From positions 60,137 to 124,136 of the forward strand of contig JBBDJB010000024.1 in NCBI GenBank assembly GCA_040880125.1: 64,000 nt of DNA, in the 5' to 3' direction. Below, piece after piece: positions 39,872 to 47,710 of this stretch. Below the pieces are notes generated by a model. It was not told the origin of the DNA. It saw only the letters and a list, made by a program, of their open reading frames with translations, and did not search any database. This stretch comes from JBBDJB01 sp040880125 (lineage in GTDB: Bacteria; Planctomycetota; Planctomycetia; Pirellulales; JBBDJB01). Within the stretch, counting starts at the first letter, position 1. Every line of letters starts with the position of its first letter. The translations under genes and the position numbers were made by a program.

Positions 39872-40008
39872 AGGCACTGCTGGACAAGCCAGCAGTGGCA
39901 CCCAAAAGACTTTGAGCTTCGTAGAGTTTGATCAGTTTGCGATGTGGTCTGGGCATGATTGTTAACGCCCCGGTTAGGCACTGCTGGACAAGGCCAGCAG
40001 TGGCACCC
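39872..40008. repeat. Two family B palindromes bracketing a RAYT 5' fragment
   Basis: AGGCACTGCTGGACAAGCCA from 39872 and AGGCACTGCTGGACAAGGCC from 39976, each completed by CAGCAGTGGCAC. Read on the minus strand, each ends about 20 bases before an ATG that begins RAYT-like sequence, so palindrome plus RAYT start is present twice in tandem. Confidence 0.85.
39906..39956 (-). pseudogene. 5' fragment of a second RAYT gene
   Basis: Seventeen codons beginning MPRPHRKLIKLYEAQSL, clearly related to the start of the intact RAYT (MAKLHRKLVKHYEAPGD; 9 of 17 residues shared). DNA identity is roughly 79% over 47 bases, so it is a remnant of a diverged paralogue rather than a fresh duplication. It breaks off at a family B palindrome. 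Confidence 0.75.
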
Positions 40009-40024
40009 CGGAGGTTGGCTGTTA

Positions 40025-41179
40025 CTACTCCATCTCAATTGTCAACTTCGTTCGCTTGGTTCGGTCCTCCCCTTTGCGGTGCGTCAGCAGCATTTCGCCG
40101 GTGGTCAGGTTGTAGACGCTCGACCACATCGTCCAGTCGGGTACCGAGACTTCGTCCATCACGTCCATGATCGCCTCGACGTCGATCGGCCCGCTGTATC
40201 CGGCGAGCATCGCGGACGCCCGGCGGTAACGGTCGCAGTCTTCGTCGCACTCCGCTTCGCTGCGGTCCCAAATCTGATCGTTGGTGCAGACCTGCCACGC
40301 GCCGTCGCGATTCGTTACCCGCATCTCGCCATCTAGAAACTCGACCACCGCCGAGTGGCCGCCCGCGTCGGCGATCAGGTAGTGGCACGGTGTCTCGACG
40401 AAGTGGATGTTGTACTGGCCGAGTAAGTCGATCGCCTCGCCGGTCGTCTTCGCGTAGTCGAGCACGAGCCGCATGTCGGTGGCGTGCAACATGTCCGGCT
40501 TACTCGAGTCGCGCGGCGGACGCGATCCGTCGAGCGTCATGCCGGAGATCGCCACGCCATGGGCGTTCATCCCGTCGGTCACGTAGTAGGGAGCGAACAA
40601 CAGCGGAATGCGGTCCACCAGGCTCGTCTCCTCCAGGTCCGGCCGGTTCATGTTCAGATAGTGCAAGTCGATGACCGAGACCGAAGCGACGCGGCCTTCG
40701 CGATGCACTCGCAGCACTAGACAAGCGTCGTGCTTCCAGTCGAGATTGCGGCCCACCAGCATCTGGCCTTGCTCGTTGCGATACACGACCGTCGAGCAGA
40801 ACTGCGTATCGCTGGGCAGCACTTCGACGGTCTCCGGCACGAAGACCGTGCGGACTCGCTTCGCCACCGCCGCGATGGGCGTGGGAAAGTACGCATCGAG
40901 AAACTCGTTCTCGACGTGCCGTACGTCCATGCCGTCGCGGAGCTGGTCCAGGTGATAATCGCAGTAGTAGTCCATCACATAGGCGTTGGTGCCTTCGATC
41001 CGCCGCAGCGAGGCCAGCGTGCGCACGTCATCCTGGATCGCCCAGGCTACGACCGCCACCAACACCACCAGCACGGCGGCCGACCACTTCGCCATGCGCT
41101 TTAACCGACTGCGCGGCGGTGCGGGCTCCGCTTGATCGGGTTGTTGACCGGCCGGCTCGGATTGTTGTTCGGTAGACAT
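40025..41179 (-). CDS. Membrane-anchored Ntn hydrolase of the acid ceramidase/C45 acyltransferase type
   Basis: A 384-residue protein. A Pro-rich cytosolic tail is followed by one membrane helix (about residues 33-49, WSAAVLVVLVAVVAWAI). The hydrolase domain has the likely nucleophile Cys128 in QFCSTVVYRNEQGQMLVGRN, directly followed by LDW; this Cys plus GRNLDW combination is typical of acid ceramidase, NAAA and penicillin acyltransferase-like (linear amide C-N hydrolase) enzymes, which self-cleave before the cysteine. Later landmarks are MNAHGVAISGMTLDG and HYLIADAGGHSAVVEF. The substrate is probably an amide such as an N-acyl compound. Methionine four codons upstream is an alternative start. 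Confidence 0.8.
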   Translation of the reverse strand: MSTEQQSEPAGQQPDQAEPAPPRSRLKRMAKWSAAVLVVLVAVVAWAIQDDVRTLASLRRIEGTNAYVMDYYCDYHLDQLRDGMDVRHVENEFLDAYFPTPIAAVAKRVRTVFVPETVEVLPSDTQFCSTVVYRNEQGQMLVGRNLDWKHDACLVLRVHREGRVASVSVIDLHYLNMNRPDLEETSLVDRIPLLFAPYYVTDGMNAHGVAISGMTLDGSRPPRDSSKPDMLHATDMRLVLDYAKTTGEAIDLLGQYNIHFVETPCHYLIADAGGHSAVVEFLDGEMRVTNRDGAWQVCTNDQIWDRSEAECDEDCDRYRRASAMLAGYSGPIDVEAIMDVMDEVSVPDWTMWSSVYNLTTGEMLLTHRKGEDRTKRTKLTIEME

Positions 41180-41372
41180 CGTTACCGCCATTATGAAGAG
41201 TCGCCGTGCGAGAGCCCTCCAGTAATTTATAGCGAATTCCGTCTCCGATTGAGTCTCTTGAACTATCGCCCGTCCCATTCGGCTAGAATCACAGCACAAC
41301 CGGAGCGCGATACGGCGGCCCACGGCGAGAAACCGCCCGGACCATGGTGCTAGGGAAAAGGAGGGTGTGCAT

Positions 41373-41762
41373 TTGGCCGACCAGCGACAACACTACGCGG
41401 ACAAGTTGGCGCTTGAGATCGACTCTTGGGACTTGAAGGTGGCACTGGAGGCACAAGAAGATATCACGGTCGTGGACGCACGATCGGCCGAGGCCTATCA
41501 CCGCGAGCACATCCCCGGGGCGGTCAACATCCCGCATCGCACGATGTCGCCGGAGACGACGGCGACGATCTCCAAATCGTCCCTGGTTGTCACCTACTGC
41601 GACGGGATCGGCTGCAACGCCTCGACGAAGGGAGCATTACGCATGCTCGATTTCGGTTTCCAGGTGAAGGAGCTAATCGGCGGGTTGGATTGGTGGAAGC
41701 GCGACGGGCACGCCACGCACGTGGGCGAATTGTCGTCCGGTGCGCGCTGCGGCTGCGGCTAG
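41373..41762 (+). CDS. Rhodanese-like sulfurtransferase
   Basis: A 129-residue single-domain rhodanese. AAAAGGAGG is followed seven bases later by TTG at 41373, preferred to GTG at 41367, which would be too close to the site. Family features are VVDARSAEAYHREHIPGAVN and the active-site loop YCDGIGCNAST with the likely catalytic Cys76. The C-terminus CGCG adds two cysteines. Physiological role (sulfur transfer or cyanide detoxification) is not evident from context. Three family B palindromes follow. Confidence 0.9.
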   Translation: MADQRQHYADKLALEIDSWDLKVALEAQEDITVVDARSAEAYHREHIPGAVNIPHRTMSPETTATISKSSLVVTYCDGIGCNASTKGALRMLDFGFQVKELIGGLDWWKRDGHATHVGELSSGARCGCG

Positions 41763-41801
41763 TCGCGTTGCCGTGCCTTTGTCGGGCACCGTTCGACTTT
41801 G

Positions 41802-41944
41802 GTTGCCACTGCTCACCTTGCCCAGCAGTGCGTTTGTTCGGCACGTGCGAACCGATGTCCAGACTGTGGGTGCCACTGCTCACCTTGTCCGGCAGTGCCT
41901 TGCGTGGCGTCTTGGGTGCCACTGCTGGCTTGTCCAGCAGTGCC
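41802..41944. repeat. Array of three family B palindromes
   Basis: Elements start at about 41802, 41868 and 41914, each reading TGCCACTGCTnnCTTGnCCn followed by GCAGTGC. Spacers after the first and third share TTTGTTCG followed by CGAACCG, so a larger composite unit seems to be repeated. Confidence 0.85.
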
Positions 41945-42102
41945 TTTGTTCGACATGTACGAACCGCTGCCCCACTACTCCGGCAGCCGATGCTCGCCTC
42001 AACAACTAGAGCCCCCACCGCGAACCTACCCAGCGCCCTCGGCCAGTGCTGGACGAGGCTACAATCAAAGCAAAGCGACTCCGCTGCCCGAGAGCACTGT
42101 CC

Positions 42103-42795
42103 GTGGAAACTCTTCATTCGACCAACGAAGCGAAGCCGCCCGCGCCGGCAACGCGGCGGCTGGCAAGACTCGCCGGCTGCATTTTGCTCGTGCTCCTCAG
42201 CCTGGAGGCCGCGGCCCTGCTGGCGGCGAGCGCCTACCCAGGCGTGCTCGCCGACCAATTCTCCATGACGACTCCATGGCTCGCGCTCCACGCATTTTCC
42301 ATCGGTCCGTATGCCACGTTCGCCGTCCTGGGCCTCGTCGCTACCGGCACCGTGGCCGTCGCAGTCCGATGGATCGCTCATAACCGCGACCGCGAAATCG
42401 CCTCACTATCATGGCGGGCAATCCTGCCGCCGTGTGTGGTCGTCGCCGCGACGCTGGTGCTTTTGGCCGCGAACGTTCCGCGGCGGATTGCGTTCGCCGT
42501 CGCGCGGCCCGCGTTTACAGGATTCTTGGAGGCCTTGCCCGGCGATGCGCCGGCTCGCATGGAACTGAACCGCCGCCTTGGCATCTATCAGGTGGACGAG
42601 GTAACGATCGACCCGCGCGGCGGCGTCTTCTTCCGCACCTATAGTGGCGCCGACGGCATCGGCCCGGACGTGATGTCCCACGGCTTTTGTTATCGTCCCA
42701 ACCCGGACGGCACGCCCTTCGGCGCGGCCAGCTATCGTAGAAGCCCGTTAGGCGACGGCTGGTATTGGTTCCAGGCGTCGGACGATTGGTTCTAA
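42103..42795 (+). CDS. Membrane protein of unknown function
   Basis: About 230 residues from GTG at 42103; an upstream GTG at 42046 is possible. Three hydrophobic segments are seen in the first 125 residues (first LAGCILLVLLSLEAAALLAA), followed by a soluble C-terminal part of about 100 residues with VDEVTIDPRGGVFFRTYSGA and ending GWYWFQASDDWF. No known family was recognised. It follows the rhodanese gene on the same strand but is separated by the palindrome array. Confidence 0.65.
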   Translation: METLHSTNEAKPPAPATRRLARLAGCILLVLLSLEAAALLAASAYPGVLADQFSMTTPWLALHAFSIGPYATFAVLGLVATGTVAVAVRWIAHNRDREIASLSWRAILPPCVVVAATLVLLAANVPRRIAFAVARPAFTGFLEALPGDAPARMELNRRLGIYQVDEVTIDPRGGVFFRTYSGADGIGPDVMSHGFCYRPNPDGTPFGAASYRRSPLGDGWYWFQASDDWF

Positions 42796-42888
42796 TGCTC
42801 ATGCCGCCCGGCTCGCTGTTAGTCGAGCGTGTGAGCGACGCCGACGGCTCGGGCAAATAACCGAATCGATCCTATGCCTAAGCGGCTG

Positions 42889-43080
42889 CTACGCCGGACG
42901 GCTCTCGCGCGGCGGTGCAGTTTCTCCGACCGCCCGGAACCACGTCCACAGTCCGCCCAGCCCCAGCACGGCGCCGACCAGGCAGAAAAACAACTGCGTG
43001 TCGTCGTGCGGAATGAGCCCGCCGGCTGCGAAGAGGATCGAGCCGGACAGGACGATGATCGAAGCGCTGATCGCGTGCAT
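42889..43080 (-). CDS. Small protein with two membrane segments
   Basis: A 63-residue protein, MHAISASIIVLSGSILFAAG for the first segment and FFCLVGAVLGLGGLWTWFRA for the second, with a polar loop LIPHDDTQ between and a charged C-terminus. AAGGA lies six bases before the ATG, which decides the start; the frame extends 64 codons upstream without support. Function unknown. A 60-base eroded copy exists at 23306-23365. Confidence 0.7.
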   Translation of the reverse strand: MHAISASIIVLSGSILFAAGGLIPHDDTQLFFCLVGAVLGLGGLWTWFRAVGETAPPRESRPA

Positions 43081-43587
43081 GGGTTTCCTTGTAACTGGTG
43101 AACTGGCGGATTGGGGCTGGCCGGGCTGGTCGCCCCGTGTGACGCCAGCCCAGCGGGTCAAGTTATGTACCACATTTTGCCGCGTGCCAGCAAAGGTGGG
43201 CGCGGCGCTTGGCCCCCATTCCTCAGTCGAAGCAAGAGCACGGGCGAAGCAAGAGCACGGTCCAAACTGCAAGCCAGCCGTGGCACCCGGCAGGTTTCGC
43301 TACCATAGGCCGGCGAGCTTCGACATCCCTGGCCTAGACGCGCCGTCTGTTCGCCAGCGGCGCAGTGCCAGCAGTGAAACACCTGTCCAGGCTTTGCAGC
43401 TTGCGCCGTTTCACGTTTCCTCCCCCATCGGGCCGCTCGTAACTTCAAATTAACGGTGGAGAACTGTAACGGTTATACCGATTATTCCAGTGGCAACGAT
43501 TGTAGCGTTGCCGATGCGCACGTTTCGTTTGCCCAGCTTTCCAGACCCCGAAGCTGCCAGCGATCCTCCTGAAGTGAGATTCTCGCG
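43081..43587. other. Divergent intergenic region upstream of gspD
   Basis: No gene is supported. It contains a 17-base tandem duplication (CGAAGCAAGAGCACGG at 43228 and 43245), a partial B-like palindrome near 43361-43375, and a 45-base element at 43464-43510 that resembles the region upstream of the BON-domain gene. The gspD promoter should lie here. Confidence 0.5.
43464..43510 (+). promoter_or_regulatory. Shared upstream element, copy 1 (before gspD)
   Basis: Begins CTGTAACGGTTATACCGATT, about 78 bases before the gspD ATG. It matches about two thirds of positions in the minus-strand element at 49561-49609 (CTGTAACGGTAGTGCCGGTC), which precedes the BON-domain gene of the same locus. Stop codons sit directly before both, so a translated peptide with an ATG start is not supported. 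Confidence 0.4.
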
Positions 43588-46500
43588 ATGGAATGCCGAC
43601 AAGTTGAACCGAGCAAATCGCAGCCCCGCCGGGCTGTTCTCGCGCTAGCCATGATGGCCATTGCCGTGGGCGGCGCCTTGACGGCGGTGCGGGTTCACGG
43701 CCAGGTGGCCTCGGAAGGTCAGTACCAGGCGCTTCCCGTCGAGCACGTGCCGGCCGAGCAGTTGCTGCCACGATTGCGGCAGATTCTTTCAGCCCTGCCT
43801 GAGCCGACGGAAGTCGCGGTCGATCCGCAGAGCAATCGCCTGCTGGTCCGCGGAACGGCTCAAGCGCGCCGGCTCGCCGAACAGTCGCTGGCACTGCTCG
43901 ATCAACCGGTCCAGCCTCAGCCCGACTCGGTGCCGGAGATCAAGGGCTACGATGCCGGCCCGCAGCCCGACCGACTCGTGCAACTGCTTCAACAGTCGTA
44001 TCAAGGCCGCCAGGACGTCCGGTTCTTCGCGGATCCGCAGACCGGCCGCGTCCTGGTATGGGCACCCCACGAAATGCAAGCGGAGGTCGGCCAGCGAGTT
44101 GAACAACTCCGCGAGGCCGTCGCTGGTGATGGCCGTGCTCCGGCACAAGTGCCGACGCCCGCCGCGCAAGTTCCCACGCCGGCGGCGCAGCCGCAGGCCG
44201 CAGCACCCCAGCTTGCCACGGCCATCGTACCGGCGCGGCAAGTCGAGCAGGCGACCGCGGTAGTTCCCAGTGGACAGCGGACGCTGGCGCTCGAGCACGT
44301 CGACCTCAGCAACCTGCACACGGACCTGGAGCGGCTGCTTCAGCGGCCGGTGCCGATCACCACCACGCGTCCCGGCGAGCCGATGCAGTTCACGCTCGAT
44401 AGCCCTTTTAGCGGGCGCGTCGAATTGACTGCCGAGCGGCAAGGCGGACGGTTCCATCTGAAGGGTCAGCCCTCGGCGGTCGACTCATGGTCGATGGTCT
44501 TGCAGGCGATGGATACGGCCGCCGCGCGACAGGGCGAGCCGGGCAACACCACCGCCACGCAACTCGTCTCGATTCAAAAGGCGAAGCCGGAGACCGTGCA
44601 GCGGGCCCTGGCGGTGGTGCAAGAGGGAGCCGGGCCAGCCGCCGACCAGGTGGCAATGATCTATCAACAGAACCAGAACCAGGAAGACTTCGCGCAGCCG
44701 CAACCGGGCGTACAGCCGCAACCCGGTGTGCAGCCGTTTCCGCAGGACGTTCAAGATCCCGATCAGCAGCCCGAGCAGCCGTTCCCCGGCCAGGACGACG
44801 GGGGCGCCGGCACGATCGGTCCGGTGCAGATTCAATATGTCGAAGGGCTGGGCATCTTCATCATCCGCGGTGCGGAGCGCGACGTCGCCCGCGTGCGGGC
44901 GTTGATCGAGCAGATCGAACAGTTCGGCGCGCCTCGAATCGAGACTCACCAGCTTCGGCACGTCGGCAGCGAGGCCATCTCCGCACTGTTGACGCAACTG
45001 TTCGAGCAGGTGCCGGCAATCCGGCCCGGCTCGGTTACCTTTATTCCGCTGGTGGTGCCCAACGCCCTGCTGTTGATCGGCAGCGAGGAAAACATCGAGG
45101 CCATGAGGCTGCTGGTCAACCAGCTCGACATTCCGATCGACCCGGGCGCGCAGTTTCAAGTATTCCGCTTGGAGCATGCCTCGGCAGTCGACGTGAAGAC
45201 GAGCATCGACGAGTTCTTCGCCACGCAGACCGGGCTGGGGCCGGCCGCGATCGTGATGGCCGATTATCGCACCAACTCGCTGATCGTGCAGGCCAGCCCT
45301 CGCGACCTGGAACAAGTGGCGGCGATTATTGAGAACCTGGACGCCGGCGTCACCGCGGCAGTCAACGTGATTCAGATCTTTCCGCTGCGGCACTCCTCGG
45401 CCATCGATCTGGCCCCGATTCTACAACAGGCGATCTATTCGCAGCTTCAACAGCTTGGCGCGGGTCAGGGACAAGGCGGACAGGGTCAGGGACAGGGATT
45501 CGGCGGCCAGGGCGGCTTTCAGGGCGGCGGTGGTCAAGGCGGTGGTGGACAAGCCGGACAGCAGGTGCAGACGACGCCGAAAAGCACGTCGCTGGCGTTA
45601 CCGGTCGACGTGAATGGCCGCCGCGCGATCACCTCCGGAATTCTGACCGACGTGCGGATCACGGCCGATCCACGCGGCAATGCGCTAATCGTCTCCGCAC
45701 CGGCCAACAGCATGGGCCTGATGGCGGCGCTGATTCAGCAGTTGGACCAGACGCCCGACGTGCGGGCGGAGATCAAGGTCTTTCAAGTGATCAACGGCGA
45801 CGCGGCCGCCCTGATGAACGTCCTGCAACAGTTGTTCGCTCCGATCGGAGCGCAAGGCGGCGGGGCCCAGGGACAGATTGACGGCGCGGAGATCGGCCCC
45901 AGCGGCGAGACGACGCTTGTGCCGCTGCGTTTCTCGGTGGACGAACGCACCAACAGCATCATCGTGATGGGTAGCTCCAGCGATCTGACGGTCGTCGAGG
46001 CGATGGTCCTCCGCCTGGACGCCACCGCGGGCCGCAACCGCATCACGGAGGTCGTACGGCTGCTGAACTCCCCGGCGGTAGCGGTGGCCGCGTCGGTCAA
46101 CCAGTACCTGGCCGAGGAGCGCGGAGTCCGCCAGGAGCAGCCCGGCGTGTTCAGCCCGGTGCTGGAACTGGAGCGGGAGATCGTGGTCGTGCCCGAAGAG
46201 GTCACCAACAGCCTGATCATCAGCGCCACGGAGCGCTACTTTCAGGAAGTCCGCCAACTGGTGCGGGAGCTCGACCAGCGCCCGCCCATGGTGATGATCC
46301 AGGTGCTGATCGCCGAGGTGCAACTCAACGATGTCGACGAGTTCGGCGTCGAGATGGGCCTGCAGGATTCGCTGTTGTTCGACCGCAGCCTGCTGGAGAT
46401 TCTCGATACGACAACCAATGTGACGCAAACGACCGGTGCTGGTGGGGCCGTGACCACCCTCACGGAAGAAGTCATTCAGTCGGCGACAATCACGCCGGGA

Positions 46501-47655
46501 TATCTGTTTAACAACCTGCCGCTGGGCAACTCCGGCAGCAACCAGTCGCTCTCCACCCGTGAGGACGTAGGCGCCCAAGGTCTCTCGCACTTCGCGGTAG
46601 GCCGCATCAACAACGAGCTGGGCTTCGGCGGATTTGTCTTCTCCGCCAGCAACGAAAGCATCAGCGTGCTGATCCGGGCCCTGCAACAGTCGCGGCGGCT
46701 GGACGTGCTCAGCCGGCCGCAGATCATGACGCTCGACAACCAGCCGGCCTACATCCAGGTCGGCCAGCGGGTACCCTTCATCCAGGGCGCGACGATCAGC
46801 GAAGCCGGCGCCCAGCAGAACACGCTCGGGTTTGAAGAAGTCGGCGTGATCATGCTCGTCCAGCCGCGCATCAGCCCCGACGGCCTGGTCGTGATGTCGA
46901 TTCAGGCCGAGCGGTCGCAGGTGGGGCCTGACGCCGAAGGAACGCCGGTGTTCATTTCCGCGCAGGGCCAGGTGATCCGCAGCCCGCGCATCAACCGCAC
47001 GTTCGCGGAAACGACCGTCAGTGCCGCGGACGGGCAGACGGTCGTGCTGGGCGGTCTGATTACCAAGAGTACGTCCACCACCGAGCGGCGTGTGCCGTAC
47101 ATCGCGGACATTCCCATCCTGGGCGACCTGTTCCGGTACGACAACACCGCCGAACAGCGGACCGAGCTTTTGATCGTGATGACGCCGCGAGTCGTCCGCT
47201 CCGATGAGGACATCGCCATGATCCGGCAAATCGAGGCCTCTCGCATGAGCTGGGTCATGTCCGACGTGATCAAGCTGCACGGCGTGCTCGATCTTCGCAC
47301 GCGCCGCGACGAATGGGCTAATCACGAGACGATGACTATCTTTCCCGAAGGACAATTGCCGCCGGAGATGATCGAGGGCCAGGTGCTGCCCGAGGGCGCC
47401 GTGCCGGTCGAGCCTATTCCTTCTCCGGTTCCTCCTTCGGTCGACGGCGACTTATCGAAGTCGAGTGAATCGAACGGGTGGCTGGCGTTCCCCCGTCTGT
47501 GGAAGAAAAAGACGACGACCCCCGCGGAAAACACACCGCGCCAGGTCGTCGAACCGCCGGCTGCCAGCGGCGACGTGCAGCACGCGGCTTACCGCACGAA
47601 TGGCGGAGCGGCCGCCTCGACCGAGCCGGTTCGGTTGCCGTCGGTGAGCCCCTGA
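43588..47655 (+). CDS. gspD: Type II secretion secretin GspD, large multi-N-domain form
   Basis: A 1,355-residue outer-membrane secretin, about twice the usual length. Signal peptide about residues 15-39. Several N-type (secretin_N) modules follow, with recurring features such as LRHVGSEAISALLTQLF, FRLEHASAVDVKTSIDEFF, IFPLRHSSAIDLAPILQQA, VFQVINGDAAALMNVLQQLF and VVRLLNSPAVAVAASVNQYL. A Gln/Gly-rich insert covers about residues 624-658. The secretin barrel domain is about 895-1205, with VLSRPQIMTLDNQPAYIQVG, the VPYIADIPILGDLFRYDN signature and ELLIVMTPRVV. The C-terminal 150 residues are Pro-rich and basic. It heads the plus-strand part of the locus. Confidence 0.93.
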   Translation: MECRQVEPSKSQPRRAVLALAMMAIAVGGALTAVRVHGQVASEGQYQALPVEHVPAEQLLPRLRQILSALPEPTEVAVDPQSNRLLVRGTAQARRLAEQSLALLDQPVQPQPDSVPEIKGYDAGPQPDRLVQLLQQSYQGRQDVRFFADPQTGRVLVWAPHEMQAEVGQRVEQLREAVAGDGRAPAQVPTPAAQVPTPAAQPQAAAPQLATAIVPARQVEQATAVVPSGQRTLALEHVDLSNLHTDLERLLQRPVPITTTRPGEPMQFTLDSPFSGRVELTAERQGGRFHLKGQPSAVDSWSMVLQAMDTAAARQGEPGNTTATQLVSIQKAKPETVQRALAVVQEGAGPAADQVAMIYQQNQNQEDFAQPQPGVQPQPGVQPFPQDVQDPDQQPEQPFPGQDDGGAGTIGPVQIQYVEGLGIFIIRGAERDVARVRALIEQIEQFGAPRIETHQLRHVGSEAISALLTQLFEQVPAIRPGSVTFIPLVVPNALLLIGSEENIEAMRLLVNQLDIPIDPGAQFQVFRLEHASAVDVKTSIDEFFATQTGLGPAAIVMADYRTNSLIVQASPRDLEQVAAIIENLDAGVTAAVNVIQIFPLRHSSAIDLAPILQQAIYSQLQQLGAGQGQGGQGQGQGFGGQGGFQGGGGQGGGGQAGQQVQTTPKSTSLALPVDVNGRRAITSGILTDVRITADPRGNALIVSAPANSMGLMAALIQQLDQTPDVRAEIKVFQVINGDAAALMNVLQQLFAPIGAQGGGAQGQIDGAEIGPSGETTLVPLRFSVDERTNSIIVMGSSSDLTVVEAMVLRLDATAGRNRITEVVRLLNSPAVAVAASVNQYLAEERGVRQEQPGVFSPVLELEREIVVVPEEVTNSLIISATERYFQEVRQLVRELDQRPPMVMIQVLIAEVQLNDVDEFGVEMGLQDSLLFDRSLLEILDTTTNVTQTTGAGGAVTTLTEEVIQSATITPGYLFNNLPLGNSGSNQSLSTREDVGAQGLSHFAVGRINNELGFGGFVFSASNESISVLIRALQQSRRLDVLSRPQIMTLDNQPAYIQVGQRVPFIQGATISEAGAQQNTLGFEEVGVIMLVQPRISPDGLVVMSIQAERSQVGPDAEGTPVFISAQGQVIRSPRINRTFAETTVSAADGQTVVLGGLITKSTSTTERRVPYIADIPILGDLFRYDNTAEQRTELLIVMTPRVVRSDEDIAMIRQIEASRMSWVMSDVIKLHGVLDLRTRRDEWANHETMTIFPEGQLPPEMIEGQVLPEGAVPVEPIPSPVPPSVDGDLSKSSESNGWLAFPRLWKKKTTTPAENTPRQVVEPPAASGDVQHAAYRTNGGAAASTEPVRLPSVSP

Positions 47656-47710
47656 TCGTCCGCGGCGCGTCACCGAACTTGTTAAAAGGCAACGTGGAGA
47701 GGAACTCCCC

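Noticed and set aside
41802..41944. Possible CRISPR array
   Set aside because: Only three units, the repeats are palindromes of a family dispersed through the window, spacers are short and partly related, and no cas genes are present.
45685..47355. Minus-strand frame of 556 codons opposite gspD
   Set aside because: Antisense shadow: His/Arg/Asp-rich composition with no domains, opposite a well-conserved secretin domain.
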